A stretch of DNA of 20,389 nt, from the NCBI GenBank assembly GCA_964459065.1, contig CAYWMN010000044.1, positions 1 through 20,389 on the forward strand. Reading direction: 5' to 3'. Shown one piece after another: positions 1-8,442 of the stretch. The notes beneath the pieces were generated by a model, which saw only the letters and a list, made by a program, of their open reading frames with translations, was not told where the DNA came from and searched no databases. Numbering within the stretch: the stretch's first letter is position 1; each line of letters starts with the position of its first letter. The DNA is from JAMCXS01 sp964459065 (GTDB lineage Bacteria; Acidobacteriota; Terriglobia; UBA7540). The translations under genes and the position numbers were made by a program.

Positions 1-1
1 T

Positions 2-820
2 GCAGCTTTTCGGGAAGGCGCATGGCTCCTGCGGCAGCTGGGGGATTCATCCAATGCTGACCGCTTTGCGACAAAGGCCAAGGCCATTCGTAGCGCCGCT
101 CTTGAATATATGCTTGATTCGCAATCGCAAACGTTTGGCGAACGGTGGCAGCCGAACGCCATGGCCATTTATTCGGGTCTCGCGGACCAAGCTCAAACGC
201 AGGCTATCTGGCGCAACGTCCTTTCTCACCGCAATCAGTTTTACCTCACACCCTATTACAACTTCTACGTCATCTCGGCGATGGCTTCGGCGGGTCACTA
301 TAAAGCCGCCCTGGATTGGATTCGCAAGTATTGGGGAGGCATGGTGCGCCGGGGAGCAACGAGCACTTGGGAGGGATACCAGGAGGGTCTGCCGATGCAT
401 GGGTGGCATGGAAGCCTGCGTGCCGACCGTGGCCGGGGTTATTTCGTGAGCTTGGCTCATGGCTGGTCCAGCGGCCCCACAATATGGCTCATGGAGTATA
501 TTTTGGGAATCAGGCCCACCAAGCCCGGTTTTACGCAAGTCGCGATCCGTCCCGAACTCGCCGGGCTCAAGTGGGCAAAAGGAACTGAGCCCACGCCACA
601 TGGCCTGATTAAGGTAAACTACCGTGCTGGGTCCCGCGGCTTAATCGCCACCGTCGATTTGCCGCCTGGCACACACGCGACTGTTTCCTTGCCGGTCACA
701 CAGGGCGGGGCGGCGATCCAGGTAAATGGCCGCACCCAATCCGCCACTCCAGCAGAGGGCGGTCACCGGGCTATCGTTCACCTCGATCAGCCAGGGCACT
801 ATACCTTGAAATCAGAATAA
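2..820 (+). CDS. Alpha-L-rhamnosidase, GH78 family, C-terminal part (5' end outside window)
   Basis: The reading frame is open from the left edge, so only the last 272 residues are present. The segment holds the end of the (alpha/alpha)6 barrel followed by the C-terminal beta-sandwich. The stretch HGWSSGPTIWLMEYILGIRP, then PGF, IRPEL and PTPHGLIKV, is the characteristic end of GH78 proteins. These enzymes cleave terminal alpha-L-rhamnose from plant glycosides and pectic or bacterial polysaccharides, usually outside the cytoplasm. The signal peptide and the catalytic acid and base lie upstream of the window and cannot be checked. A strong terminator follows 50 bases after the stop, so this gene ends its transcript. 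The symporter, dehydratase and dehydrogenase that follow could handle the released sugar, which is inference from proximity. Family assignment is secure; substrate is not proven. Confidence 0.9.
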   Translation, partial: AAFREGAWLLRQLGDSSNADRFATKAKAIRSAALEYMLDSQSQTFGERWQPNAMAIYSGLADQAQTQAIWRNVLSHRNQFYLTPYYNFYVISAMASAGHYKAALDWIRKYWGGMVRRGATSTWEGYQEGLPMHGWHGSLRADRGRGYFVSLAHGWSSGPTIWLMEYILGIRPTKPGFTQVAIRPELAGLKWAKGTEPTPHGLIKVNYRAGSRGLIATVDLPPGTHATVSLPVTQGGAAIQVNGRTQSATPAEGGHRAIVHLDQPGHYTLKSE

Positions 821-871
821 AGAGGAACCGGCAACTGCTCATGCCGATCTGCCTTACTGTTTAAGGAAGAA

Positions 872-906
872 ACGGGGAAAGCCTCTCAAGACTTTCCCCG
901 TTTTTT
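872..906 (+). terminator. Rho-independent terminator after the rhamnosidase gene
   Basis: A perfect 10-bp inverted repeat (ACGGGGAAAG at 872-881 and CTTTCCCCGT at 892-901) encloses a 10-base loop. It is followed directly by a run of six T (901-906). It lies 52 bases after the rhamnosidase stop codon. This is the clearest intrinsic terminator in the window and separates the rhamnosidase transcript from the symporter. Confidence 0.92.
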
Positions 907-1243
907 GATCCGTGCATGGCGAATCCAAGTTGAAGCGGCCAGGCATCCGGGGACCGACTCCGCCAGGTCGACCCCTTGAGGTATGGTGCCCTGAGTTTTT
1001 ATCCTCAGCCCAGTGCCAGCGCTCGCCGGGGCGTAATCAGTGTAGTCTTCCGCCATCTCCGGCCACGGCACAAAAAGACAGCGCAACCTCCCAACTCAAG
1101 CTCCTACCATTCAATCCCTCCCAACGGCGCAATCCGCGGCGCCAGGCCGGATTTAAGCAGAATCAAACGCGCGAGGGAATTTTTGCCTTGCATTAGACCG
1201 CCCCGGATGATAAACGTGTTGGCCTACTTTTAATTCCCGAACA
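907..1243. other. Non-coding spacer upstream of the symporter gene
   Basis: This stretch of 337 bases has only overlapping short frames that resemble no protein, so I read it as leader and promoter DNA. A weak sigma-70-like pair, TTGCAT at 1188-1193 and GATAAA at 1209-1214, has a suboptimal 15-base spacing. No purine-rich Shine-Dalgarno sequence stands before the ATG at 1244. I see no convincing operator, riboswitch or repeat. Confidence 0.4.
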
Positions 1244-2749
1244 ATGCAAATTCACTTTACAACTCTGGATTGGTTGATCCTTGCCTGCTACGTGGCAGGC
1301 ATCAGCACGATTGGCAGTCTCTTCTATCGCAAAAAGGCATCCGCGGCCGATTTCTTCCTGGGCGGGCGGGCGATGAAGGCGCTGCCGGTGGCCGTTTCAC
1401 TGGTGGCCGCCGACATGAGCGCGATCACCTACATGGGCACTCCGGCGTGGTCGTACCGGTTCAATCTGGAGTTGTTCTGGTTTAATCTCAGTTACCTTGC
1501 GGTTATTCCGGTCGTCATGTACGTTTTTCTGCCCTTCTATATGCGGCTGAAACTGTACACGGGCTATGAGTATCTTGAGCGCCGCTTCGACCTGAAAACC
1601 CGATTACTGGCCAGCGGATTGTTTCTGTTGCTGCGCGGTTCGCACATCGCCATCACCATTTACGCACCCTCCATTGTATTGTCACTGCTTACCGGCATGC
1701 CCCTCTACCTGAGCGTCCTGATTATGGGCGTCTTTACCACCCTTTATACCAGCCTGGGAGGGATGAAAGCGGTCATTTGGACCGACGTGATTCAATTCAC
1801 CATTCTGGTTTCCGGCATGGTGGTGGTTTTCTGGCTGGCCCTGTCACGGGTCCCCGGCGGATTGCTCACCGTTTATCATGTGGCGGGCCAGGCCGGAAGA
1901 TTGCGGTTTTGGAATGCCTCGCTCGATCCCAGCCAGATGTACGCTTTCTGGCCCTGCATCCTGGGCGGCGGCGTCATGTTGCTGTGCACGCTGGGAACCG
2001 ATCAAACGTATCTGCAGCGTTATTTCAGCACCAGTTCTTTGAAAGAAGGTCGGCGGTCCGTTTTACTGGACGGGCTCATTGCGATTCCTGTCGTGTTCCT
2101 GCTGTACGTGCTGGGCGACGTTCTTTTTGTTTTCTACCATTACCATCCCTCCCACCTGAAGGGGCTCACGAATTCCGGGGCGATTCTGCCCTTTTTCGTT
2201 CTCCGGGAAGTGGGAGGCGCTTTTTCCGGTCTGGTGATTGCCTCGATCTTCGCCTCTTCCATGGCCGTCATGAGCGCCGGGATCAACGCCCTCACCACGG
2301 CCACAACCGTCGATTTCTACAAGGGCTGGCTCCGGCCCGGGCGCAAGGACGCTCACTACGTGAAGGTTGGACGCCTGGGAACCGTCGGCTGGGGAGCGCT
2401 GTGTACCGCGGGAGCGCTGTTTGCAGACCGGCTGGGACCCCTCATCAATGCTTTCAATAAAGTGAATGCGTTTCTGGGCGGCCCCGTTCTGGGGATCTTT
2501 CTGCTGGGAATGCTGACCCGGCGGGCGCGGGGGACTCCGGCGGTGATCGGAGGAGTGTCAGCCCTGGCCGTGGTCGCTTTCCTGAACTGGGCCACGGACA
2601 TTTCCTTCTTTTACCACGCGCTGGCCGGCCTGTTGGTGACGGTTTCGGTTGGCTACGGGCTGAGCTTGCTGTGGCCGGCTCCCTCTTCGAAGAAGATCAT
2701 GGGGCTGGTGCGAGGCGTGGGCCAGTTGGAGGGAGCCGAAGCCGAATAA
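1244..2749 (+). CDS. Sodium:solute symporter (SSS family)
   Basis: A 501-residue polytopic membrane protein of the SSS family, which couples Na+ entry to uptake of sugars, carboxylates or other small solutes across the inner membrane. The N-terminus (LDWLILACYVAGI), the FFLGGRAM segment near residue 40, the GYEYLERRF segment after the third helix, and the GGMKAVIWTDVIQF segment near residue 175 are hallmark SSS features. About 13 hydrophobic helices can be traced. The Ser-rich helix IASIFASSMAVMSAGINAL, about residues 330-350, corresponds to the helix carrying the conserved Na+ site in family structures. Length is typical. The ATG has no good Shine-Dalgarno sequence but places the N-terminus as expected. 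Because it sits between a rhamnosidase and an acid-sugar dehydratase/dehydrogenase pair, a deoxy-sugar or sugar-acid substrate is likely, but specificity cannot be read from sequence. Confidence 0.92.
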   Translation: MQIHFTTLDWLILACYVAGISTIGSLFYRKKASAADFFLGGRAMKALPVAVSLVAADMSAITYMGTPAWSYRFNLELFWFNLSYLAVIPVVMYVFLPFYMRLKLYTGYEYLERRFDLKTRLLASGLFLLLRGSHIAITIYAPSIVLSLLTGMPLYLSVLIMGVFTTLYTSLGGMKAVIWTDVIQFTILVSGMVVVFWLALSRVPGGLLTVYHVAGQAGRLRFWNASLDPSQMYAFWPCILGGGVMLLCTLGTDQTYLQRYFSTSSLKEGRRSVLLDGLIAIPVVFLLYVLGDVLFVFYHYHPSHLKGLTNSGAILPFFVLREVGGAFSGLVIASIFASSMAVMSAGINALTTATTVDFYKGWLRPGRKDAHYVKVGRLGTVGWGALCTAGALFADRLGPLINAFNKVNAFLGGPVLGIFLLGMLTRRARGTPAVIGGVSALAVVAFLNWATDISFFYHALAGLLVTVSVGYGLSLLWPAPSSKKIMGLVRGVGQLEGAEAE

Positions 2750-2791
2750 CCCGCAGCGGCTCCGCCCCTTGGGCATGCCTGCGAACCGCTT

Positions 2792-3910
2792 CTAGACCGC
2801 GCGGTATTTCTCAACCGCATTCAGATCAACTTCCACGCCCAGTCCCGGCTTCTGTGGCACGCGCACGCGCCCGTCGCGGATTTCCAAAGGCTCCCGGATC
2901 AGGTCATTCTCTCGCACCAGTTCCCCGAAGATGTCGCTGCGCAAAGTACAGTTGCGAGCTGCGGCGCAGGCGTGAACGTAGCTGGCCTCCAGAATGCCCA
3001 GGTCCACTTCACTGCCGTGCCAGCAGGGAATTCCGGCCGCCTCGGCAATGTCCGACAAGCGCACGAAATTGGAGATCCCGCAGTTGAAGTTGAAATAGTC
3101 GACTGCCTCAAGCTGAATCGCCCGGACGGCATCCTGAATCATCTGCCCGAGTTCGAGGTAAGGAAGCGCAACATGGAGGGCGATGGGAATGGCTGTTTTT
3201 TCGCGCAGCAGACGGTACCAGCTGAGGTTCCAGCGCGGCACGGGATCTTCCAGACACTCGACGTTCCCGGCGGCCTCCAGTTGCCGGCTAAATCGCAGGA
3301 CTTCCGCCGGCCGCTCAAATCGCTGGTTGGGATCGAGAACCAGGTGAAACCCGGGACCGCACTCCTGGCGAATCTTTTGCGCCCAGGCGACCACATCGTC
3401 CTCAAGATTGCATTTGAACTTGATGCCCTTGAATCCCAGCCGATGAGCTTCCACGGCTTTGCGGACCGCGTCAGGGGTCGAGCGCCGGCCGGTCCAGTAA
3501 TCAACGTTGACCCACTCGCGGAAAGCCCCTCCCAGCAGTTGATAGGCGGGAACGCCCAGCTTTTTCCCCACCAGGTCAAAGATCGCCGCCTCAAAACCGT
3601 CGTACTCGCGCGACCAGGCAACCGGCAGGGCCCGCAGGTTCATTTTCATCGGGTCCGCGCCCACCAGGCCGGCAATAATCCCGTCAACCACCTGAGGATT
3701 CACACCGCGATAGCTCTCGCCCCAGCCCTCCAGTCCCTCGTCGGTCTTAACCCGGTAAAGATATTTCCAGATCTGGTCAAACTGAATTTGCCACGCCGGC
3801 TTTCCTTCCATCACCAGCATGTGCATCGGGTCCTGGGCTTCCGGGCTGTTGAGCGTGTCAGCCTTGGCCGGAACCGCCACCTTGATCTTTTCAATTTCCG
3901 TTATTCGCAT
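2792..3910 (-). CDS. Enolase-superfamily (mandelate racemase / muconate lactonizing type) acid-sugar dehydratase-like protein
   Basis: 372 residues, the usual length of MR/MLE enzymes, which abstract the alpha proton of a carboxylate substrate and often dehydrate sugar acids. The N-terminal capping domain runs to about residue 125 and the barrel follows. Visible active-site residues are the KxK motif K164-F-K166, metal ligands D193 (LDPNQ) and E221 (LEDPVP), and a probable Asp-His dyad D271/H298 (VDYFNF and CWHGS). The third metal-ligand position, normally Asp or Glu after beta-strand 5, reads IALHVAL with H246, which is unusual. The start codon is six bases from the SDR stop, and its AAGGA ribosome site overlaps that stop, so the two genes are probably co-translated. 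A role as aldonate (for example rhamnonate or fuconate) dehydratase fits the neighbours but is inferred. It ends 42 bases from the convergent symporter. Confidence 0.88.
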   Translation of the reverse strand: MRITEIEKIKVAVPAKADTLNSPEAQDPMHMLVMEGKPAWQIQFDQIWKYLYRVKTDEGLEGWGESYRGVNPQVVDGIIAGLVGADPMKMNLRALPVAWSREYDGFEAAIFDLVGKKLGVPAYQLLGGAFREWVNVDYWTGRRSTPDAVRKAVEAHRLGFKGIKFKCNLEDDVVAWAQKIRQECGPGFHLVLDPNQRFERPAEVLRFSRQLEAAGNVECLEDPVPRWNLSWYRLLREKTAIPIALHVALPYLELGQMIQDAVRAIQLEAVDYFNFNCGISNFVRLSDIAEAAGIPCWHGSEVDLGILEASYVHACAAARNCTLRSDIFGELVRENDLIREPLEIRDGRVRVPQKPGLGVEVDLNAVEKYRAV

Positions 3911-3916
3911 AAGTCC

Positions 3917-4705
3917 TTAATCGCGGCTGATGAGTTGTGCCAGCGAGCCGGCGTCGGCAGGAATTTCCGCACCGGTGATGGCGCTGGAATCGTCGCTCGC
4001 CAAGAAGGCGGCGACCTGTCCAATTTCTTCAGGTTGAATCACGCGCGGAAGGGCCTGGTTGCGCTGGATATAACTCTTCAGCCAGCTTTCCAGGTCAGGC
4101 ACAAAACGGGCGATAACCTCCCGCGTCTGCTTTCCGTCCACCAGACCCGGGCAGATGGCGTTGGCACGGATACCCTCCGGCCCGTACTGCACGGCAATGC
4201 CGCGCGTGAGGCCCACCACGCCCGCTTTCATCCCCGCGTAAATGCCGTAAAGCGGCATGGTGGCGCGAGCATGGATCGAAGCAATGTTGACAATCGAGCC
4301 CTGGCGCCGCCGCTGCATATGCGGAATCACATGTTTGCAGCAGAGCCATAAACCCCGAAGGTCGATCGAGGCAAGGCGGTCAAATTCCTCCTCGCTTGCT
4401 TCCGCCACCGGACGGATTAATCCCACACCCGCGCTGTTCACCAGAACATCAATCCGGCCGTGCTCCCGCACAACCTGGTCAACCGCCGCACGAACCCGCT
4501 CGGAGTTGCTGACATCACCCTGCACAACCGAGGCCGCACCTCCCGCCGCAACAATCTGTTCGCGCACAATTTCAGCGGCGGCAAGATCGATCTCCACGAT
4601 AACAACATGGGCCCCTTCGGCGGCGAGAACGCGCGAAATGCCCTGGCCGATGCCGCTGCCACCACCGCCGGTCACAATAGCGATCTTGCCTGTCAAACGC
4701 CCCAT
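3917..4705 (-). CDS. SDR family NAD(P)-dependent oxidoreductase
   Basis: A classical short-chain dehydrogenase of 262 residues. It shows the glycine-rich cofactor motif TGGGGSGIG (12-20), NSAG (90-93), catalytic Ser143, and the YxxxK pair Tyr156/Lys160. The C-terminal DAGS segment is typical. An acidic stretch (VEID, 37-40) at the end of the second beta-strand favours NAD over NADP. I chose the ATG at 4705 because it begins with the canonical MGRLTGKIAIVTGG. A TTG-started 28-residue extension to 4789 is possible but unlike the family. It is the first gene of a tight pair with the enolase-superfamily gene. Such pairs are known in non-phosphorylating sugar oxidation, where an SDR oxidises the sugar (or a later keto-acid) and the enolase-superfamily member dehydrates the aldonate. 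Exact substrate unknown. Confidence 0.92.
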   Translation of the reverse strand: MGRLTGKIAIVTGGGGSGIGQGISRVLAAEGAHVVIVEIDLAAAEIVREQIVAAGGAASVVQGDVSNSERVRAAVDQVVREHGRIDVLVNSAGVGLIRPVAEASEEEFDRLASIDLRGLWLCCKHVIPHMQRRRQGSIVNIASIHARATMPLYGIYAGMKAGVVGLTRGIAVQYGPEGIRANAICPGLVDGKQTREVIARFVPDLESWLKSYIQRNQALPRVIQPEEIGQVAAFLASDDSSAITGAEIPADAGSLAQLISRD

Positions 4706-4851
4706 CGATGGTTCTACTTTCCAGGGCGGAAGCCCTTTAACAAACGACCCGACCGCCTTCGCATAGAGCCCAGCAGCATCCGGCCTCAACGCTTAAAGCG
4801 CCTCATTTTATCATAGGAGTGAACCAAGACAGACCCGGCACTGTTTTGGCC

Positions 4852-5454
4852 TTACTCCAACGCTTCAAAGCCTTCTCGAACCATCAAAACGGCAATGATC
4901 AGCGCCGCCACAGGATCAGCCCACCACCATCCCATCCAGGCATTCAGCGCCAGGCCGGCAAGCAGGGTGGCTGAAAAATAGGAGCAAAAGAAGGTTTCCG
5001 CGCTGTCGGCTAGAAGCGCGCGGCTGCCCAGCGAGCGCGCCAAGCGGCGCTTGGCCATTCCCAGCACGGGCATGATCACTAGCGACGCCGCGGCAAGGAT
5101 CATTCCGGGCAGGCTCGACTCCGGGACGTGATGGAACCACAGGTCGCGCGCGGCTTCAAAGCCGGTGTAAGCGCTCAGGGCAAAGAAGGTGATGCCGACA
5201 ATCTTGGCGGCGCGCCGGTCAGCCTCTTCATCTTTCAGGCGCTGCTGCTTGAACCTCCAAAGGAGAGCCAGGCCGGAAGCAACTTCCACACCGCTATCCA
5301 GTCCGAAGGCAATCAAGGCGATGCTTTGGGCCATGATTCCCGCGGCTACGGACACGAAAATCTCAACCACGTTCCAGGCTACGGTAAAATATTCCAGCCG
5401 AATCACCTGCCGGCGTTCCAAGCCTTGTTCGTGGGGTTTTCTGCTTTCAAACAT
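4852..5454 (-). CDS. Short cation transporter (CDF membrane domain only)
   Basis: A 200-residue integral membrane protein with about six helices, related to the cation diffusion facilitator family that exports Zn2+, Fe2+ or similar ions. The N-terminal helix pair carries SIALIAFGLDSGVE, placing acidic residues D53 and E57 where the first half of the CDF transport site lies. The later helix reads LLADSAETFFC, with E153 and C157 at the positions of the usual His and Asp. From memory, this ADSxxTxxC pattern and the GWWWADP segment near 175-181 are typical of a short clade that lacks the cytoplasmic metal-sensing domain, as here. The ATG at 5454 has GGAA seven bases upstream, and a TTG at 5466 is the alternative. 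Metal specificity cannot be inferred. Confidence 0.85.
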   Translation of the reverse strand: MFESRKPHEQGLERRQVIRLEYFTVAWNVVEIFVSVAAGIMAQSIALIAFGLDSGVEVASGLALLWRFKQQRLKDEEADRRAAKIVGITFFALSAYTGFEAARDLWFHHVPESSLPGMILAAASLVIMPVLGMAKRRLARSLGSRALLADSAETFFCSYFSATLLAGLALNAWMGWWWADPVAALIIAVLMVREGFEALE

Positions 5455-5600
5455 GACGGTTTCCAATTTATCTTAAATTGGCCGGATTCATGCGAGAATT
5501 CCCGCAGACTGAGTTCGCGCCTTTCACGGTCTTCGCAACATCTTATGAGGCAGGGGCACAATAAGCAAAATCAGGATCCTCAGGCGAAAAGGAGAAATGG

Positions 5601-6083
5601 ATGAAACCACGAATTGAGCTTCAGAAGGTCTCACCGCAAGCCTATGAGGCCATGCGCGGGGTTGAAACTTACGTTCGGCAAAGCGGTCTTGAACCGGCCT
5701 TGCTGGAACTGGTCCGGCTGCGGGCTTCTGAAATCAACGGGTGCGCTTACTGCGTTGACATGCACACCAAAGACGCCCGCGCGGCGGGAGAAACTGAACA
5801 ACGGCTTTACGCCACGCCGGTTTGGAGAGAAGCCCCTTTTTTCAATGAGCGCGAGCGGGCGGCCCTGGACTGGACCGAGGCGCTGACCGAAATCTCCCGC
5901 AACCCTGTTTCGGACGAGGTCTATCAGGCAGTCCGCGAGCACTTCAGCGAAAAAGAGCTTGTTGATTTGACCATGGCCATTGTTGCCATCAACGGCTGGA
6001 ACCGCCTGGCCATTAGTTTTCGCACCGTGCCCGGCACCTACCAACCCCGGGGCAAGCGCCGCGCGGCCGGTGAAAATGAGTAA
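5601..6083 (+). CDS. Carboxymuconolactone decarboxylase / AhpD-like alkylhydroperoxidase family protein
   Basis: 160 residues with the AhpD-type core. SEINGCAYCVDMHTKDARAAGE contains the redox CxxC pair C48/C51, the preceding E44, and H55. This is the proton-relay arrangement of peroxidase-active members, as opposed to the Cys-less decarboxylases. The C-terminal helices (DLTMAIVAINGWNRLAISFRTVPG) are typical of the short single-domain members. Probable role: thiol-dependent reduction of peroxides in the cytoplasm. The partner reductant is unknown. AAGGAG at 5588-5593 lies eight bases before the ATG and fixes the start. It is divergent from the cation transporter across a 146-bp spacer and ends 12 bases from the convergent glycosidase gene, so it is probably monocistronic. 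Confidence 0.92.
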   Translation: MKPRIELQKVSPQAYEAMRGVETYVRQSGLEPALLELVRLRASEINGCAYCVDMHTKDARAAGETEQRLYATPVWREAPFFNERERAALDWTEALTEISRNPVSDEVYQAVREHFSEKELVDLTMAIVAINGWNRLAISFRTVPGTYQPRGKRRAAGENE

Positions 6084-6095
6084 GGCGGCCGGCCT

Positions 6096-8375
6096 TCAGG
6101 CCAGCTTCAGGAAGAGGGCTGTGTATTGCTGCGGGTTTTCGATCGCGACCCGGATTTTTCCGCCCTGCATGGTCACGTCGAGGTTGCGCTCCCGCGGCCA
6201 AACCACGCGCGCGCCCTTCACCTTCAGTTTCTGCGGGTTGATCCGGAGGACAACTTTTGGGGCCGGCCGCGTTTCTCCATGCGTTGCCAGTGCCACCGTG
6301 TTCAACACCTGCACCAGGATGAACCGCTTGCTCTGGTCATAGAAAAACGTCCCGTGCACGTACTCCGAAAACGGCTCCGGTCTCAGTTCGGCGATCGCGT
6401 CCGGCACCAACTGTCGCATCACCGACGGAATCCAATCCTGAATCCAGTACGGCCGCCAGTTCATGGCCCAGAAAATGGGGACACCCAGATATAAGGATTG
6501 TCCGTTGCCAAATTTGTTGTACGCCACCGCTGTTCCCGCCGTCTCGGGCCCGGGCGGCGGCGCACCCCAGTTGAACCACTCGTTCTTCTTCAGGTTTTGC
6601 ACCATAACAGGCAGCCGATACCTCATCACTTCCTCAGCCGTCGTCTTCTTCAACCGCAGAAATGCCCCCGGAAGCCCCACCGTGTCCACACCCAGCATCT
6701 TCGCGAACGGATGTCCTGCTGCCTCGAGGTAGGTCGAGGTAAAATACCTCGACCGGATATTGCCCTCCGCATCGTAGGCGTATTTCCGCTCCTCGGAGAC
6801 ATAGTCCACCCCGAAGACATCGGCCAGGGGAAAATTCGACCGCGGCCGCCGCTTCTCATCCAGCAGGCCGCATTTGTGACTGGCGATCAACGTTCCACCC
6901 TGCCTCACCCAGTCTCGAATGATCTGCGCATGGGCATCCGACAGCACCTCGACTTCGGGCAGCACGAGCGTCTCAAACTCTCGAAGGGTTTCCTCTGTTA
7001 AACGAAATTCCGGCAGGCTTTCCACGGGCCGGCCTGAATACGTCAACGTTTCGAGCGCCCCCAGCGTGGAGTGCCGAAAGTCCACCGGCCGTTTCACTGT
7101 GCCAAGTTCCTCGCGAGTGGATGCGCTATACAGCATCGCCGTGCTGTAAAGCGGCTGAAGCTCGGGTCCCAGCAGACAGTCCACGTTACGCACGTCAGCC
7201 CAGGTTTCCTTCGCCACCTCAAACCAGCGCTTGGAAAATCCCTCACCGTCCAGCCCACTGATAATCGGGGCGTTCCCGACAAAAAAAGTTCTGGCGTTCT
7301 GGACAATCAGCGCGTTGGCTTCAACCCGTGAGAGACCGCCGGGGAATCTATCCATATACCCCTCACGCGTAAATACCCCTGCCTGGTAGTAGGGCCTGCC
7401 CCAGCCCCGCATGAGAATAGGACCCAGGGAAATGCCTGTCGGGCAATGCACGGGTTCCGCATAGATAAAGCTCACCTTCTTCATGATGTCGTCAGGAAAG
7501 GACTCCGGACCGCCGTTGAGCGAGATTAGGAGTTTTGGCCGGTGGCGGCGGGCGATGGCAATGATTTCATCCAGCATATCCATCATCGTGCGCTTCTGGT
7601 GCCAGCGATAGCGCCGTTCCCATCCTTCGCGCGTGTTAAATCCTTCCCGGTACGGGTCGCCCGGATGTTCCCGGTTCCATGCTTCTTCCGTATACTTGCA
7701 GAAACAGAACGGATTCTTTCCTCGGGAATGATAGAGGACAAATTGAACTCCGAAGATATCCAGAAACAGCTCGTCCACGGGGTATTGCGAAAAAATCTCG
7801 TTCATCATCCCCAACACATACTTCCGGTACGGGGTGTCCATGCAAGCGATGTACCACCGGAGTTTCTGCTGTTCCCCCTTTTCATTCACCCAACCCCAGT
7901 CGGGATGGCTCAGGACACACTGGTTGTTGAATTGCAAACTGTAGTAGCACACCGGCGAGATGTCATGCTTGCGGGCCAGGGACACTTCTCGCCCCAAGAG
8001 GTCGTAGTTGAGGCGCGGATGCCGGACGGCAACCTCAGTATTGTAGTTGGCGTAGCCCCAATGGCCCTGTGAATAAACCATCAGCGACCGCGCGCCCGAG
8101 TCTCGCGCAGCCTGGATCGCACCCTCCACGTTGATGTCGAAGGTCGCCTGGGGCGGCATGTGAAACTCCCACTCCATCATGCGATAGACCTTGTTGGGAG
8201 GGATGATCCCCTTCTTCCTGTACTCTGCTTGGAGATGGACGCGGTCGGGATAGCTTTCAGTTGCGGCTAGAAAGGGATCTGCGGGCAGAGCGGCTACGCC
8301 TGCTCCTAAAGCCAAAGTTTGGATGAATTGCCGCCGGCTGGCACTGGTATTTCCGTTCTTGCGGAAAAGGGACAT
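6096..8375 (-). CDS. Tat-exported glycoside hydrolase-like protein (GHL6-like barrel plus GH42-type trimerisation domain)
   Basis: A 759-residue protein with an N-terminal twin-arginine signal (SRRQFIQTLALGAGVAALPA, about residues 14-33), so it is exported folded. Residues ~50-390 look like a TIM-barrel glycosidase: VDELFLDIFG near residue 206 supplies a likely nucleophile Asp, and NPFCFCKYT follows it. Residues ~405-525 resemble the GATase-like trimerisation domain of GH42 beta-galactosidases (VLPEVEVLSDAHAQIIRDWV, then GGTLIASHKCG). A beta-sandwich-like end follows. This is the pattern of 'hypothetical glycosyl hydrolase 6' proteins, some of which I recall as GH151 alpha-L-fucosidases. Activity here is unproven. 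I chose the ATG at 8375 because AGGAG stands seven bases upstream; the ATG at 8390 would place that site inside the gene. It is the second gene after the propeller lipoprotein, 67 bases away. Confidence 0.8.
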   Translation of the reverse strand: MSLFRKNGNTSASRRQFIQTLALGAGVAALPADPFLAATESYPDRVHLQAEYRKKGIIPPNKVYRMMEWEFHMPPQATFDINVEGAIQAARDSGARSLMVYSQGHWGYANYNTEVAVRHPRLNYDLLGREVSLARKHDISPVCYYSLQFNNQCVLSHPDWGWVNEKGEQQKLRWYIACMDTPYRKYVLGMMNEIFSQYPVDELFLDIFGVQFVLYHSRGKNPFCFCKYTEEAWNREHPGDPYREGFNTREGWERRYRWHQKRTMMDMLDEIIAIARRHRPKLLISLNGGPESFPDDIMKKVSFIYAEPVHCPTGISLGPILMRGWGRPYYQAGVFTREGYMDRFPGGLSRVEANALIVQNARTFFVGNAPIISGLDGEGFSKRWFEVAKETWADVRNVDCLLGPELQPLYSTAMLYSASTREELGTVKRPVDFRHSTLGALETLTYSGRPVESLPEFRLTEETLREFETLVLPEVEVLSDAHAQIIRDWVRQGGTLIASHKCGLLDEKRRPRSNFPLADVFGVDYVSEERKYAYDAEGNIRSRYFTSTYLEAAGHPFAKMLGVDTVGLPGAFLRLKKTTAEEVMRYRLPVMVQNLKKNEWFNWGAPPPGPETAGTAVAYNKFGNGQSLYLGVPIFWAMNWRPYWIQDWIPSVMRQLVPDAIAELRPEPFSEYVHGTFFYDQSKRFILVQVLNTVALATHGETRPAPKVVLRINPQKLKVKGARVVWPRERNLDVTMQGGKIRVAIENPQQYTALFLKLA

Positions 8376-8442
8376 GTCGGGCTCCTGCATCTGCCGATTC
8401 TCTTTCCTTCACCGGCGGCGTCAGCGGTCCTCGCGCAATCTC

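Noticed and set aside
912..1233. Short plus-strand frames between the rhamnosidase terminator and the symporter
   Set aside because: Overlapping frames of 85-94 codons with basic, low-similarity translations and no ribosome sites.
1777..2460. 227-codon plus-strand open frame inside the symporter
   Set aside because: Alternate-frame reading of a real membrane protein. Its Arg/His-rich composition is typical of GC-rich shadow frames.
2972..4351. 459-codon plus-strand open frame
   Set aside because: It is antisense to the enolase-superfamily and SDR genes, whose motifs are unambiguous. Its translation is His/Arg/Gly-rich and resembles no family.
4706..4789. N-terminal extension of the SDR from a TTG codon
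   Set aside because: The internal ATG begins the canonical SDR N-terminus, and the extension has no family counterpart.
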